61,424 nucleotides of DNA from Bacteroidetes bacterium GWF2_41_31 (GCA_001769215.1 MEOL01000049.1:1-61424), one strand, 5' to 3'; positions 1-8,886 are shown, counted from the first letter of the stretch. Made by a program: numbers and translations. The notes: a model not told the origin generated them from the letters alone.

Positions 1-1061
1 ATCGAACCAAAGCGGAATTGAAACTGCTTTTTAGGTTTTTTAAATGAAAGCAGCCACCGGCTATCAATCGAACCAAAGCGGAATTGAAACTTCACAAACA
101 AAATGGTTTGTTGATTGGTATTAAACTATCAATCGAACCAAAGCGGAATTGAAACACTGGTTAGGCAAAGATGTATTGATTTTTGATAAAGCTATCAATC
201 GAACCAAAGCGGAATTGAAACAAGTGCGACAGATAAACGAACTGAAACGAAAATCTACTATCAATCGAACCAAAGCGGAATTGAAACTCAGCATAAAGCC
301 TTAAAGCACCTAGCCCGCCAGTTCTATCAATCGAACCAAAGCGGAATTGAAACTTGTAAATACCGCCGCAGGGGTTGCAGCTCAGTTATCTATCAATCGA
401 ACCAAAGCGGAATTGAAACATAAGAAATAAGCGCCATCGCCAACAATGCTGCTATCTATCAATCGAACCAAAGCGGAATTGAAACCCTGTATCAGGCCTC
501 CCAGGTTGCCCGGCTTGGCCCTATCAATCGAACCAAAGCGGAATTGAAACCCCAAATTGCCAAGGATGGCCGTAACAGCCTCGAGCTATCAATCGAACCA
601 AAGCGGAATTGAAACATCATAATCCTGTGGGAACAGTACTACACAAGCGAACTATCAATCGAACCAAAGCGGAATTGAAACACTTCAAAGTAGATGGCAA
701 AGGCTCTGTGGCTTACGCTATCAATCGAACCAAAGCGGAATTGAAACAATATATGGCAATCAAGAAAACTAAAGCTGAAACCGCTATCAATCGAACCAAA
801 GCGGAATTGAAACAAGTTCAAAACGAGGATGCAACCATGCTGCAAATTTCTATCAATCGAACCAAAGCGGAATTGAAACGAACTGAACGTAGTTGGGGTC
901 TTCGTAAGGACTGCGCTATCAATCGAACCAAAGCGGAATTGAAACTTGCTGACACAAACAAGGCTTTGTTTGATGCCATCTCTCTCAATCGAACCAAAGC
1001 GGAATTGAAACAAGCAAGTATCCACAATGCTGGCAATCTGTCAGTGCCTCTCAATTGAAAC
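1..1061 (+). CRISPR. CRISPR array, leader-distal (trailer) part
   Basis: Sixteen copies of a 30-nt repeat (CTATCAATCG at the 5' end, ATTGAAAC at the 3' end) alternate with 35-36 nt unique spacers. The first copy (1-24) is cut by the window edge; full copies start at 61, 126, 192, 258, 324, 390, 456, 521, 586, 652, 718, 784, 850, 916 and 982. The copy at 982-1011 has one change (CTCTCAA instead of CTATCAA), and a 14-nt remnant closes the array at 1048-1061. The ATTGAAAC 3' end and the degeneration at the right side indicate transcription on the plus strand with the leader to the left. No cas gene is in the window, so the subtype cannot be assigned; 30-nt repeats with this ending occur in type I-B and type III loci. 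Confidence 0.98.
1048..1061 (+). repeat. Collapsed terminal CRISPR repeat
   Basis: CTCTCAATTGAAAC equals the preceding repeat copy with 16 internal bases missing. The junction is consistent with slippage between two AAT triplets, one after CTCTC and one before TGAAAC. A 36-nt spacer-sized segment (1012-1047) separates it from the last full repeat. Confidence 0.85.
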
Positions 1062-1125
1062 CATAACCATGACCTTCTGGAAATATTTTTATTAAAAAAG
1101 CCAAAAAGCGAAGAGCTACTTTGCA

Positions 1126-1133
1126 TATCTTTG
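1126..1133 (+). promoter_or_regulatory. Candidate Bacteroidota -7 element
   Basis: TATCTTTG matches the TAnnTTTG -7 consensus and lies about 90 bp before the DUF299 gene. No convincing TTTG -33 element is seen at the usual distance, so this is only a candidate. Confidence 0.35.
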
Positions 1134-1222
1134 GTTCATAGCTTTGAAATATTTCGTGGTTGGAGAGTGGGTTTCTCAATAATGGTAATTGATTTTGTTA
1201 TCGAATAAAAACTGATTCGTCT

Positions 1223-2023
1223 ATGCAGCAACATATTTTTATCCTTTCAGACGGTACAGGACGGACTGCCCAGCAGGCATTAAAAGCTGCATTGGTCCAG
1301 TTTGAAGACGCCGAGGTAACAACCTATTTGCGCCCCAATGTACGTACCAGTAATCAGGTACTGGAAATTATTGCCGAGGCCCATCGCGTGAAAGGAATGA
1401 TTGTTCATACCCTTGTTTCGAAAAAGCTTCGCGACCTCATACTTGAGCAAGGCAGACTGCACGATATCGGCACCATCGATATCATGGGACCTTTGCTGGC
1501 ACAGCTATCCCACCATTTTGCCAACGCACCATCTGAAAAACCGGGGATTTTCGAGGTGCTTAACAAAGCCTATTTTCAACGCATCGAAGCCGTTGAATTT
1601 ACATTGCGCCATGATGATGGGCAACGGGTAGATGAACTTGAGAAAGCGGATATCGTGTTATTGGGCGTGTCACGCACTTTTAAAACACCTTTGAGTGTGT
1701 ATTTGGCCTACAAAGGCTGGCTTGTAGCCAATGTTCCTATTGTGTTGGGAATTGAAGTTCCAGATGCCATTTTTAAAATTAACCCCCACCGCGTTTTTTG
1801 TTTAACTACCTACCCCAACCGCCTGGCGGAATTACGCAAAATCAGAGATCTATATTTGGGTGGGAACACAGGTGATTATTCTGACAGAACGTATATTCAA
1901 AAAGAACTGAATTATGCTTCAGGAATTTATCGAACACACCCCCTGTGGACTGTCATCAATGTAACCAACAAACCCATCGAAGAAATATCATCGGAAATCC
2001 TGTCCATCCTCAGAACCAAATAG
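1223..2023 (+). CDS. DUF299 kinase/pyrophosphorylase (PEP synthase / PPDK regulatory protein)
   Basis: Likely bifunctional regulator that phosphorylates and dephosphorylates pyruvate phosphate dikinase or PEP synthase. The family N-terminal motif appears as ILSDGTGRTA (residues 7-16, usually SDSTGETA), and the P-loop-like GVSRTFKTPLS is at 148-158. The length of 266 residues is normal for the family. The gene stands alone; no dikinase or PEP synthase gene is in the window, so the target is inferred from the family. It converges with the next gene, leaving only 13 bp between stop codons and no visible terminator. The start ATG is the first in frame. Confidence 0.9.
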   Translation: MQQHIFILSDGTGRTAQQALKAALVQFEDAEVTTYLRPNVRTSNQVLEIIAEAHRVKGMIVHTLVSKKLRDLILEQGRLHDIGTIDIMGPLLAQLSHHFANAPSEKPGIFEVLNKAYFQRIEAVEFTLRHDDGQRVDELEKADIVLLGVSRTFKTPLSVYLAYKGWLVANVPIVLGIEVPDAIFKINPHRVFCLTTYPNRLAELRKIRDLYLGGNTGDYSDRTYIQKELNYASGIYRTHPLWTVINVTNKPIEEISSEILSILRTK

Positions 2024-2036
2024 CAAGTCCACGAAT

Positions 2037-4292
2037 TTACGGCAATACGATTAACTTCCCTGTCTGAATCAAATTGTTGTTCTGGAAAACAAGTAGATAT
2101 ACTCCTTGTTTCAAAAATGAAATGTCCAATTCCAGCGTGCCCTCCTCTACTATAGAACCTGAAAGAGAAAGTGTTTGACCCTGCATGGAAACCACGTAAA
2201 CCTTATAAGCCCCCGACTGAAAATCAACCCCGTCAAGTAAGACTGTGGATGTTGCCGGGTTAGGCCTGATAGTCAGCCGCTCCCTGGTTTGTGATGGAGA
2301 AATTCGGGAAAGCACACCTGCATTTCCATTAAAAAATTCCAATCCGCCTGAATAATTACCAATCAACAGTTGCAAAGTACCATCACCGTGAAGGGGTGCA
2401 ATGGCAGCAGACGTTCTGATGCCCCGGTCGAAATCCACTCCTGCGGTATCCAACAATGTATTGAGATTTGACGAAAGGGTAAATTTACCGGTCAGATTTT
2501 CATCGATGTGGGTATAATAAAACAAATTTCCCTGTTCAGATCCTGAAATCAATCCGGTACTTCCATCGGCACTTCTATAAAAACAAGGCACACTATAACC
2601 ATCGTACGACAGGCTGTAATCGGTCACATTTACTTTCCCCAGACTATCAGTAACATATTCAAATTCCGGATTTTGGAGCGTTCCAACGTTTTGGTAATAA
2701 TTCAGGTTGCCACCCTTTTCCCCGATCACCAGGTCCTTTAAACCATCTTTATTCAGGTCGAACAATTGTGGCGTACTAAATTCGCCCACATCAATTCCTG
2801 AGAATGCTTCATCTTCCACCGAAAAAGTGTTGAAACCGGTGTTGATCATCAGAAGTAAATGCCCATCTGCTTTTCCTACCAACATGTCCGGGTCGCCATC
2901 CCCGTCCAGGTCATCAAAAGCGGGAACCAATCCTGTGAGGTGAAGCTGGCCAAGCCCTCCAAAATCATCCTCCCAAAGTTGAAAAACGGGGTTCTGAAAG
3001 GTCCCGACATTTTTATAGTAACCAATCCGGGCATGGTACACCGACCTTAAAAAGTAATTTTCATAATAAGAATAGGCATAATAGCCGTAGTTTCCGATGA
3101 ACAAATCCATGAGTCCGTCTCCATCGAAATCATAGAGCACCGGATATGCCCCGGAGCCTCTGTCGATCATGCTTTCCTGAAGGAATTGCTTAGATGCCAG
3201 CGCGTATTCAGGTAGTTCGGCAGTGCCTGTGTTTATGTAGCACCAACTGCTATGCTTATTCTGTGAAGAAGTCAATCCCGGATCAAAGACTCCCACCAAC
3301 AAGTCCTTTAGTCCATCGTTATCAACATCGATGATCGAAGCGGCAGGCATGGCAAACAAACGGATGGTTTCCGAATTTTGCGGAAAAAGGGTATCCACCC
3401 TGTTGATGTGTGCAGATTCCATCGGTTCATCGTTGTAAAGTGCAAATAATCCCGGATAATCGACATCTCCCAACAGCAAATCCTGGTTGCCATCGCCATT
3501 CAAATCTGTAAACAACAGGGTTGAGCCTGTATGACGTTCGGTTTGAGGTAACCTGTCCGCCAAAGCGGAGGCAAGTCCCAGACAGGTATCCAGATAAATC
3601 ACATTCGATTCATCGCTTTCGGCAAACTGACCCCAACAATAGTTGGTTTGCATAAAATCGAGCGAATCAGGTATGCCGTATTTTTCCATCGACATATTTT
3701 GGTGCAATTCCAAAAATGAACCCATTCCCCAAAAGGTAAGAATATCCAGATCACCGTCACCGTCCACATCCACAATGCCCGGGTAATCGGCATTGGTTAC
3801 CAGTATGTTCACATATCCTCCTCCCTGAAAAGAAGTAAGATAGGGATAAACTACCCGCTGGAATTTAAGCTCGCCAACCGAAATATTGTGGTAAACCATC
3901 ATGCTGGAGTATCCGGGTGAATAAGTAAAAATATCCATTTTTCCATCCATATCATAGTCGGCAAAGCGGGCCCATTCATATAGTGGCGGCAGTAATTGAG
4001 CGAATGCAGGTGCATAATCGTAAAGGATTTCGCCCGTTATGCCTTTATTTATGAAACACAATTTTCGATTTCCACGCCGGTCGAAAACCAACAAATCCAT
4101 AATGTCATCGAGATTCAGGTCCACCTCATTGTACTGAGCAGCATCCAATCCACCAGTCCAGGGGAAGGCAAGTGGCTGGTTAAATTCGCTAACGACAGCT
4201 TTGGAATTGAACCTTTGCGCATTTGCTTTCCCTGAAATGGCCACCACCATCGCCAGGATCAGCAGGAAGTTAAGAGTGGGTTGTTTTTTCAT
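2037..4292 (-). CDS. T9SS-exported VCBS/FG-GAP repeat protein
   Basis: Secreted or cell-surface protein of unknown function, 751 residues. It begins with a classical signal peptide (MKKQPTLNFLLILAMVVAI, cleavage near ANA-Q). The body carries many calcium-loop segments of the type D-x-D-x-D-G-x-x-D (for example DVDGDGDLD, DLNGDGNQD, DLDGDGDPD), typical of FG-GAP/VCBS beta-propeller repeats. About the last 75 residues, from IRPNPA to TGKLIVLP, form a type A T9SS sorting domain that directs export across the outer membrane and surface attachment. Ligand or enzymatic activity cannot be read from the sequence. It is monocistronic. Confidence 0.88.
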   Translation of the reverse strand: MKKQPTLNFLLILAMVVAISGKANAQRFNSKAVVSEFNQPLAFPWTGGLDAAQYNEVDLNLDDIMDLLVFDRRGNRKLCFINKGITGEILYDYAPAFAQLLPPLYEWARFADYDMDGKMDIFTYSPGYSSMMVYHNISVGELKFQRVVYPYLTSFQGGGYVNILVTNADYPGIVDVDGDGDLDILTFWGMGSFLELHQNMSMEKYGIPDSLDFMQTNYCWGQFAESDESNVIYLDTCLGLASALADRLPQTERHTGSTLLFTDLNGDGNQDLLLGDVDYPGLFALYNDEPMESAHINRVDTLFPQNSETIRLFAMPAASIIDVDNDGLKDLLVGVFDPGLTSSQNKHSSWCYINTGTAELPEYALASKQFLQESMIDRGSGAYPVLYDFDGDGLMDLFIGNYGYYAYSYYENYFLRSVYHARIGYYKNVGTFQNPVFQLWEDDFGGLGQLHLTGLVPAFDDLDGDGDPDMLVGKADGHLLLMINTGFNTFSVEDEAFSGIDVGEFSTPQLFDLNKDGLKDLVIGEKGGNLNYYQNVGTLQNPEFEYVTDSLGKVNVTDYSLSYDGYSVPCFYRSADGSTGLISGSEQGNLFYYTHIDENLTGKFTLSSNLNTLLDTAGVDFDRGIRTSAAIAPLHGDGTLQLLIGNYSGGLEFFNGNAGVLSRISPSQTRERLTIRPNPATSTVLLDGVDFQSGAYKVYVVSMQGQTLSLSGSIVEEGTLELDISFLKQGVYLLVFQNNNLIQTGKLIVLP

Positions 4293-4402
4293 AAATTTGA
4301 GTCTCGTAGCTAATAGATTACAAATTTACACAAAAACCATTCCCACCTTTTACAGCGTGTTGGTCGAATTTTTCGCATCTTTGTAAGAGAATACAATGAC
4401 TT

Positions 4403-5566
4403 ATGGCAAAAATCCTGGTAACGGACGATGAAAGCAACATCCGCCGGACATTAAAAGAAATTCTTCAATTCGAGAAGCACGAAGTCGATCTGGCACCGGA
4501 TGGTCCCACATGCATTGAACTAGCAAAAAACACCACTTATGATGTCATCCTGCTCGACATTAAAATGCCCGAGATGGATGGAATGGAAGTTTTAGAAAAA
4601 CTGATGACTTTTACCGATTCACCTGTCATCATGATTTCGGGACATGGAACCATACAAACAGCCGTAGAAGCCATTAAGAAAGGGGCTTACGACTTTATTG
4701 TGAAACCACCCGACCTGAACCGGCTGTTAATTTCGGTGAGAAATGCTGTTGATAAGCAGAACCTGGTGATACAGACCCGCAGGCTTAAACGTGAGGTGGA
4801 GAAAAAATATGAAATTATAGGCGAATCTCCTGAAATACGTTCGATTTTTGAGATGATACAAAAGGTGGCCCCCACCACGGCGCGGGTGTTGATTACAGGT
4901 GAAAATGGTTCCGGTAAAGAGCTGGTAGCACGTCAATTACACGAGCTAAGCGCGCGATCTGCCTCACCATTCATAGAAGTAAACTGTGCCGCGATACCTT
5001 CTGAACTGATAGAAAGCCAATTGTTTGGACATGAGAAGGGATCGTTTACATCCGCCATTAAACAGCGCAAGGGCGACTTTGAACTCGCCAATGGGGGTAC
5101 GCTGTTCCTGGATGAAATCGGCGACATGAGCCAATCGGCTCAAGCCAAGGTATTGCGTGCCTTGCAGGAAAATAAAATCACCCGCGTAGGTGGCGAAAAA
5201 GAATTGTCGGTAGATGTACGCATCATTGCCGCCACCAACAAAAATCTGAAAGAAGAAATGGCTTCAGGCCGTTTTCGTGAGGATTTGTATCACCGCCTCA
5301 GCGTGATTGTCATTGAAGTGCCCCCCTTACGCGAACGCCAGGATGACATTGCTTTACTCACACGAAGGTTTATTGAGGATATTTGCAAATTGCAGGGGCG
5401 TCCGGTTTCAGGCATTGAAGAAGAGGCACTCGAGGGCCTAAAGCAATTCAAATGGAGTGGAAATGTACGCGAACTACGCAATGTGGTGGAACGCCTGGTG
5501 ATCCTTTGTGGGAATGTAATCACCAAAGAAGACGTAGAGAGATATGTAAAACCCGTGATGCTATAA
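4403..5566 (+). CDS. NtrC/NtrX-like response regulator lacking the HTH domain
   Basis: Two-component regulator of 387 residues. The receiver domain (1-120) has the acidic pair D8/D9, phospho-acceptor D52 and K101. The sigma-54-type AAA+ domain (about 137-370) has Walker A GENGSGKE (166-173), Walker B TLFLDEIG (233-240) and arginine-finger region FREDLYHRL (291-299). The sigma-54 contact loop, usually GAFTGA, reads GSFTSA (213-218). The protein stops right after the AAA+ lid, with no C-terminal Fis-type helix-turn-helix; the roughly 155 bp before the tRNA contains no displaced HTH. It might act from solution, as HTH-less FlgR/CtcC-type activators do, or it may have another role. No histidine kinase is adjacent. 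Confidence 0.9.
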   Translation: MAKILVTDDESNIRRTLKEILQFEKHEVDLAPDGPTCIELAKNTTYDVILLDIKMPEMDGMEVLEKLMTFTDSPVIMISGHGTIQTAVEAIKKGAYDFIVKPPDLNRLLISVRNAVDKQNLVIQTRRLKREVEKKYEIIGESPEIRSIFEMIQKVAPTTARVLITGENGSGKELVARQLHELSARSASPFIEVNCAAIPSELIESQLFGHEKGSFTSAIKQRKGDFELANGGTLFLDEIGDMSQSAQAKVLRALQENKITRVGGEKELSVDVRIIAATNKNLKEEMASGRFREDLYHRLSVIVIEVPPLRERQDDIALLTRRFIEDICKLQGRPVSGIEEEALEGLKQFKWSGNVRELRNVVERLVILCGNVITKEDVERYVKPVML

Positions 5567-5679
5567 AAATTGAGGCGATGAAATGGTGGCTGAAAAAAGA
5601 CATTTCTTAGTGAAAGGATTGTAGAATTGATTCGCTAAATATTTCTCATCATGCCAGAATAAAATAATCCTTATTCAAG

Positions 5680-5713
5680 TTTGAGGTCAGGAATAAAATA
5701 TTTTGTATCTTTG
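5680..5713 (+). promoter_or_regulatory. Promoter of tRNA-Arg
   Basis: TTTG at 5680-5683 and TATCTTTG at 5706-5713 fit the Bacteroidota -33/-7 promoter with a 22-nt spacer, slightly long. The -7 element ends 9 nt before the mature tRNA 5' end. Confidence 0.6.
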
Positions 5714-5722
5714 CAGCGTTTT

Positions 5723-5796
5723 GGACCTGTAGCATAATTGGATAGTGCACCTGACTACGGATCAGGAGGTTAGGGGTTCGACTCCCTTCAGGTTCA
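5723..5796 (+). tRNA. tRNA-Arg (anticodon ACG)
   Basis: Full cloverleaf: acceptor arm GGACCTG with CAGGTTC (one G-U pair), anticodon stem CCTGA/TCAGG around loop CTACGGA giving anticodon ACG, T-loop TTCGACT and discriminator A. CCA is not encoded. A34 would be deaminated to inosine. Confidence 0.95.
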
Positions 5797-5800
5797 CAAT

Positions 5801-5840
5801 AAAAGACAACATAGAATTAACTCTTTGTTGTCTTTTTTTT
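5801..5840 (+). terminator. Rho-independent terminator after tRNA-Arg
   Basis: Stem AAAAGACAACA (5801-5811) pairs with TGTTGTCTTTT (5826-5836), followed by more T residues. It lies 4 nt after the tRNA. Confidence 0.8.
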
Positions 5841-6015
5841 TACAGCTAATTACAAACCTATTCTTCAATTAGTGTGTTTAATAAACAAGTCGATGAAATA
5901 AGGACGCTTTTAGGGTTTTGGTAAGCTTCAATGAAATTTTATGAAAAGATGCTGAGTATTAAAATGTTTACTATATATTTGGTCCCGAATCTATTATTAA
6001 CAAATCTTAAATCAC

Positions 6016-6438
6016 ATGAAAACAACTAAAATTGTCATCGGAGGTATCGTGGGTGGTATCTCTTTCTTTTTCCTGGGTTGGCTAATTTATGGCGTCTTAT
6101 TGATGGATTTTATGTCAGAGTTTAGTAATACGACCTTCAATAGACCCGAGGAAGAAATGGTCTGGTGGGCCATGATCTTGTCAAACATGGCATCCGGATT
6201 TATTTTTTCGATAATTTTCGGCTGGTTAAACAACAAAACCATCATTGGCGGGGTAAAAATCGCAGCCATTATTGGTGTATTGTTTGCTCTCAGCATTGAT
6301 CTTAGTTTTTACTCGATGACAACACTTTATTCCTCTTTCACTCCGATAATAGTTGATATCATTGCATTTACCATTATGAGCGCTATTGCAGGCGGTATTA
6401 TTGCATGGGTGATGAACATCGGTAAAACGGAGGCCTAG
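6016..6438 (+). CDS. Small four-helix membrane protein of unknown function
   Basis: 140 residues, mostly hydrophobic. Predicted membrane segments are at about 7-30, 50-70, 77-97 and 110-133, with a short extracytoplasmic loop (about 31-48) containing FNRPEEEM. A glycine-rich first helix (GGIVGGISFFFLG) suggests tight packing. I do not recognise the family with certainty. It stands alone between tRNA-Arg and a MITE-like element, with no signal peptide or catalytic motif. Confidence 0.75.
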   Translation: MKTTKIVIGGIVGGISFFFLGWLIYGVLLMDFMSEFSNTTFNRPEEEMVWWAMILSNMASGFIFSIIFGWLNNKTIIGGVKIAAIIGVLFALSIDLSFYSMTTLYSSFTPIIVDIIAFTIMSAIAGGIIAWVMNIGKTEA

Positions 6439-6458
6439 TCTTTCTTGTTTTCTAATCA

Positions 6459-6602
6459 TGAGTCCACTCCGAAAAGTATGTGTTCAATGATTTTCAACTC
6501 ATTTACCCCTGACCCCTAAAGGGGAATTCGTTGAAAATCAACAAACTATTTATTGTCCACTTTAGTGTCTTTTGGGGTTCTAGACTTTTCGGAGTGGACT
6601 CA
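6459..6602. mobile_element. MITE-like non-coding element, copy 1
   Basis: A 144-bp segment bounded by a perfect 19-bp inverted repeat (TGAGTCCACTCCGAAAAGT at 6459-6477 and its complement at 6584-6602). ATCA directly abuts both outer ends (6455-6458 and 6603-6606), as expected of a 4-bp target duplication. Inside is a nested inverted repeat TGATTTTCAAC / GTTGAAAATCA around a CCCCTAAAGGGG core. It encodes no protein. The same design recurs at 59084-59254. Confidence 0.7.
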
Positions 6603-6761
6603 ATCATTCAACTTCCTTTTTCCTTATCAATAGAATGAATGATGAGGAAAAAGGATTTTTTTTTCGACATGAGATAAAAATCCCCATTGAATCTTCATTA
6701 AACTATCTGATAGCCATCAGTGGTTTTCACCTGATGAAATTGTCGCGGTAAAGTTTAGCTT

Positions 6762-7430
6762 TTACTTAATCAACAATTGTATCGTTTCATTGATCCAAAA
6801 ATCCAGTTCCTTGCGTTTATATTGCATCACCCAACGTGGATGGGGTAAGGGTACAATCTTTTTGAAGAGATGAAATTCATCGTTCAACATTTTGAGGTAA
6901 TCAAAATTCTTGCCCTGGCCCATACAATAACAAGTGGTTGTTTCTACCCCAAAACTAATCTGACTTATTAAGCTGTTGATAATGTATGGCTTAAGACCTC
7001 TTTTAAGGTCCAACGAATCATAATAGTTATAATTTTTGCCATCCTTTAAAAATCCCAACGGACTCACCGACCCAATATAAAAATGGCGATAAAAATGAGC
7101 CGGGCCACCCATCTGGGCGATCAGCTTATAAACAAACTCCGATGACAACTCTCCTTTTTTAACAAAACCATTCTTGATGTCACAATCCTTCTCAAGTCGG
7201 ATTGGATCGGTGAACGGAATGCCTGTGATCCCGGCACCCAGCCTTCCCGGATTGATACCCAAAATGAGCTTTCTTTTTTTATTGTCCTGGTAATAGTTGG
7301 TATAAAATGCCTCCAATACCCGTTGGACTTCAGGATTAGAATATGGGTTCATCACCTCCACTCCATCGGGTAATCCAACCGGAGATTCTATATCTTCATA
7401 GTAGGCAAGTACTTTACGGCTGAAATACAT
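6762..7430 (-). CDS. SMUG2-like uracil-DNA glycosylase family protein (DUF4918)
   Basis: Predicted base-excision-repair glycosylase of 222 residues. The catalytic-loop motif GINPGRLGAGITGIPFTDP (58-76) matches the uracil-DNA glycosylase superfamily motif 1 as found in bacterial SMUG2/DUF4918 proteins, and the C-terminal DNA-intercalation motif appears as PLPHPRWVMQY (194-204). A tyrosine-rich middle part (HFYRHFYIG, YNYYD) is typical of the group. The gene is monocistronic on the minus strand. Substrate preference (uracil, oxidised pyrimidines) cannot be read from sequence. Confidence 0.85.
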   Translation of the reverse strand: MYFSRKVLAYYEDIESPVGLPDGVEVMNPYSNPEVQRVLEAFYTNYYQDNKKRKLILGINPGRLGAGITGIPFTDPIRLEKDCDIKNGFVKKGELSSEFVYKLIAQMGGPAHFYRHFYIGSVSPLGFLKDGKNYNYYDSLDLKRGLKPYIINSLISQISFGVETTTCYCMGQGKNFDYLKMLNDEFHLFKKIVPLPHPRWVMQYKRKELDFWINETIQLLIK

Positions 7431-7531
7431 CTTTCATTATTCTTATCAATGCGAATATCAGGTTCTGACAAAGTTGCAAAAAAAGTACGCGTGAAAAACA
7501 ACCAGCAGGGAAAACTATTGATTGAGCAGAT

Positions 7532-8809
7532 TTACCTGAGTATCTCCATTGCGTAATTGTCCCAGCTCATATCACTGGATGTAGCTGCTACATTTTGCCG
7601 GTCGATGGGATGTTCAATGGAACGTATCATCTGTAAAGCCATCGAATTCAAATCATCAGGTTCTGCCAGATAACCATTGTAGCCATCTTTCACCGTTTCA
7701 GGAAAATGGCCCACTTTGGTGGCCAGCATGGGCATATTAAAATTATAACCAATTGATTCTACCCCAGATGGCGTAGCCGTGAGATAATAAAGCATAATGC
7801 TGTCGCTCACCTGAAAATAATAGGGTACTTCTTCATTGGGGACGAAGTCATTTCTTACAAATACGTTGTCCTTTAGGTTGGGTTCATCCAATAAGGCCAG
7901 CGGATTGTAGTCCTGTTCGTTGTCCTGCTGTTTCAGGAAAATCTTTTTGGCCAGGCCAAAGGTGGCATTTTTTAAGCGGGTAGAAAATTTCTTGTTATCG
8001 AGTGTATTCCAGAAGGATTCGCCGATGATCAACAAACTTACATCATCGCGTTGCGATGCTACCCTTGCAAACGCCTGTATAACATTGTGCAAGCCTTTGT
8101 ATTTACGGATAAAACCAAAAAAAAGAAAGACATGTTTTTTCAACCCCATCTCCTTTTTGGCAGTTTCCATATTGAAGTTAGGATTGGGCTTAAACATATC
8201 ATAAACAGGATGATACAGTTTTAACACTTTATGCCCCTCACCAATGAGGATATCGCCGCGTTCTAATATTTCGAATCGCTTTTTGGGAAAAAGCTTTTTG
8301 AGTTCTTGGGCTGTTTTAAATGCATGAACGATGTACGAATCCGCGTATTTTATCCCAAGCATGGTCAGTTTCCTGTCAAGCGAACTGCCCTCCTTCTGAA
8401 TCACGAAATGAAGATCAAAATACACCTCCATGTCCGGGTTACTCTTCAATCTTTTCGCAATATAACCCAATGGAATACCCTGGATGGCAATGGCCCACTG
8501 GAAAATAATTTTTGCAGGGTTAAGCTTTCTGATCAGGTTTACCGTCGCCTGCCACGAAGCAGGATTGTTGTAATTGGTGATGTAATGCACTTTGATGTCG
8601 GTACCTTCCAGTTGATCGACCTTGCTCTTCCGATCGATAAAATCGCGTGGAATGATGGCAGGATACTGTTGGGTCCACGAAACGATATGAACTTCGGTAT
8701 TTTTCATCTTATCGAAGGCTTTGGCCAGGGAGGTATTGTAATTGGCAATTCCCCCCTTAAACATGGGGCCGGGGCCAAAACATACGATGGTCGTTTTTTT
8801 CTGCGTCAT
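7532..8809 (-). CDS. Family 4 (GT-B) glycosyltransferase
   Basis: Probable sugar-nucleotide-dependent glycosyltransferase of 425 residues acting in the cytoplasm on a surface glycan. The N-terminal glycine-rich segment FGPGPMFKGGIANYNTSLAKAF (about 12-33) binds the acceptor side. The C-terminal Rossmann half contains KKHVFLFFGFIRKYKGLHNVIQAF and a late region TATPSGVESIGYNFNMPMLATKVGHFPE, which corresponds to the family E-x7-E nucleotide-binding motif. It is last in a minus-strand cluster with an epimerase and a GT2 enzyme, 98 bp after the epimerase, with a tandem repeat in the gap. Confidence 0.87.
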   Translation of the reverse strand: MTQKKTTIVCFGPGPMFKGGIANYNTSLAKAFDKMKNTEVHIVSWTQQYPAIIPRDFIDRKSKVDQLEGTDIKVHYITNYNNPASWQATVNLIRKLNPAKIIFQWAIAIQGIPLGYIAKRLKSNPDMEVYFDLHFVIQKEGSSLDRKLTMLGIKYADSYIVHAFKTAQELKKLFPKKRFEILERGDILIGEGHKVLKLYHPVYDMFKPNPNFNMETAKKEMGLKKHVFLFFGFIRKYKGLHNVIQAFARVASQRDDVSLLIIGESFWNTLDNKKFSTRLKNATFGLAKKIFLKQQDNEQDYNPLALLDEPNLKDNVFVRNDFVPNEEVPYYFQVSDSIMLYYLTATPSGVESIGYNFNMPMLATKVGHFPETVKDGYNGYLAEPDDLNSMALQMIRSIEHPIDRQNVAATSSDMSWDNYAMEILR

Positions 8810-8844
8810 TTCGTGGTTTTTTCCTGAAAAGGTTGGTGGTTGGT

Positions 8845-8886
8845 GTTTAGTGTTTAAGGTTTAGTGTCTAAAGTTTAGTGTTTGAA
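8845..8886. repeat. 14-bp tandem repeat, three copies
   Basis: GTTTAGTGTTTAAG, GTTTAGTGTCTAAA and GTTTAGTGTTTGAA lie head to tail in the gap between the GT4 and epimerase genes. Confidence 0.85.

Noticed and set aside
1-1061. Assigning the array to type I-B or III
   Set aside because: Repeat shape alone is not decisive and no cas gene is visible.
609-1126. Three long ORFs over the CRISPR array with a repeated NRTKAELK or FQFRFGSID peptide
   Set aside because: The repeat-plus-spacer unit is mostly 66 nt, a multiple of three, so reading frames stay open artificially; the peptides only mirror the repeat.
2024-2036. Bidirectional terminator between convergent genes
   Set aside because: The 13-bp gap holds no hairpin.
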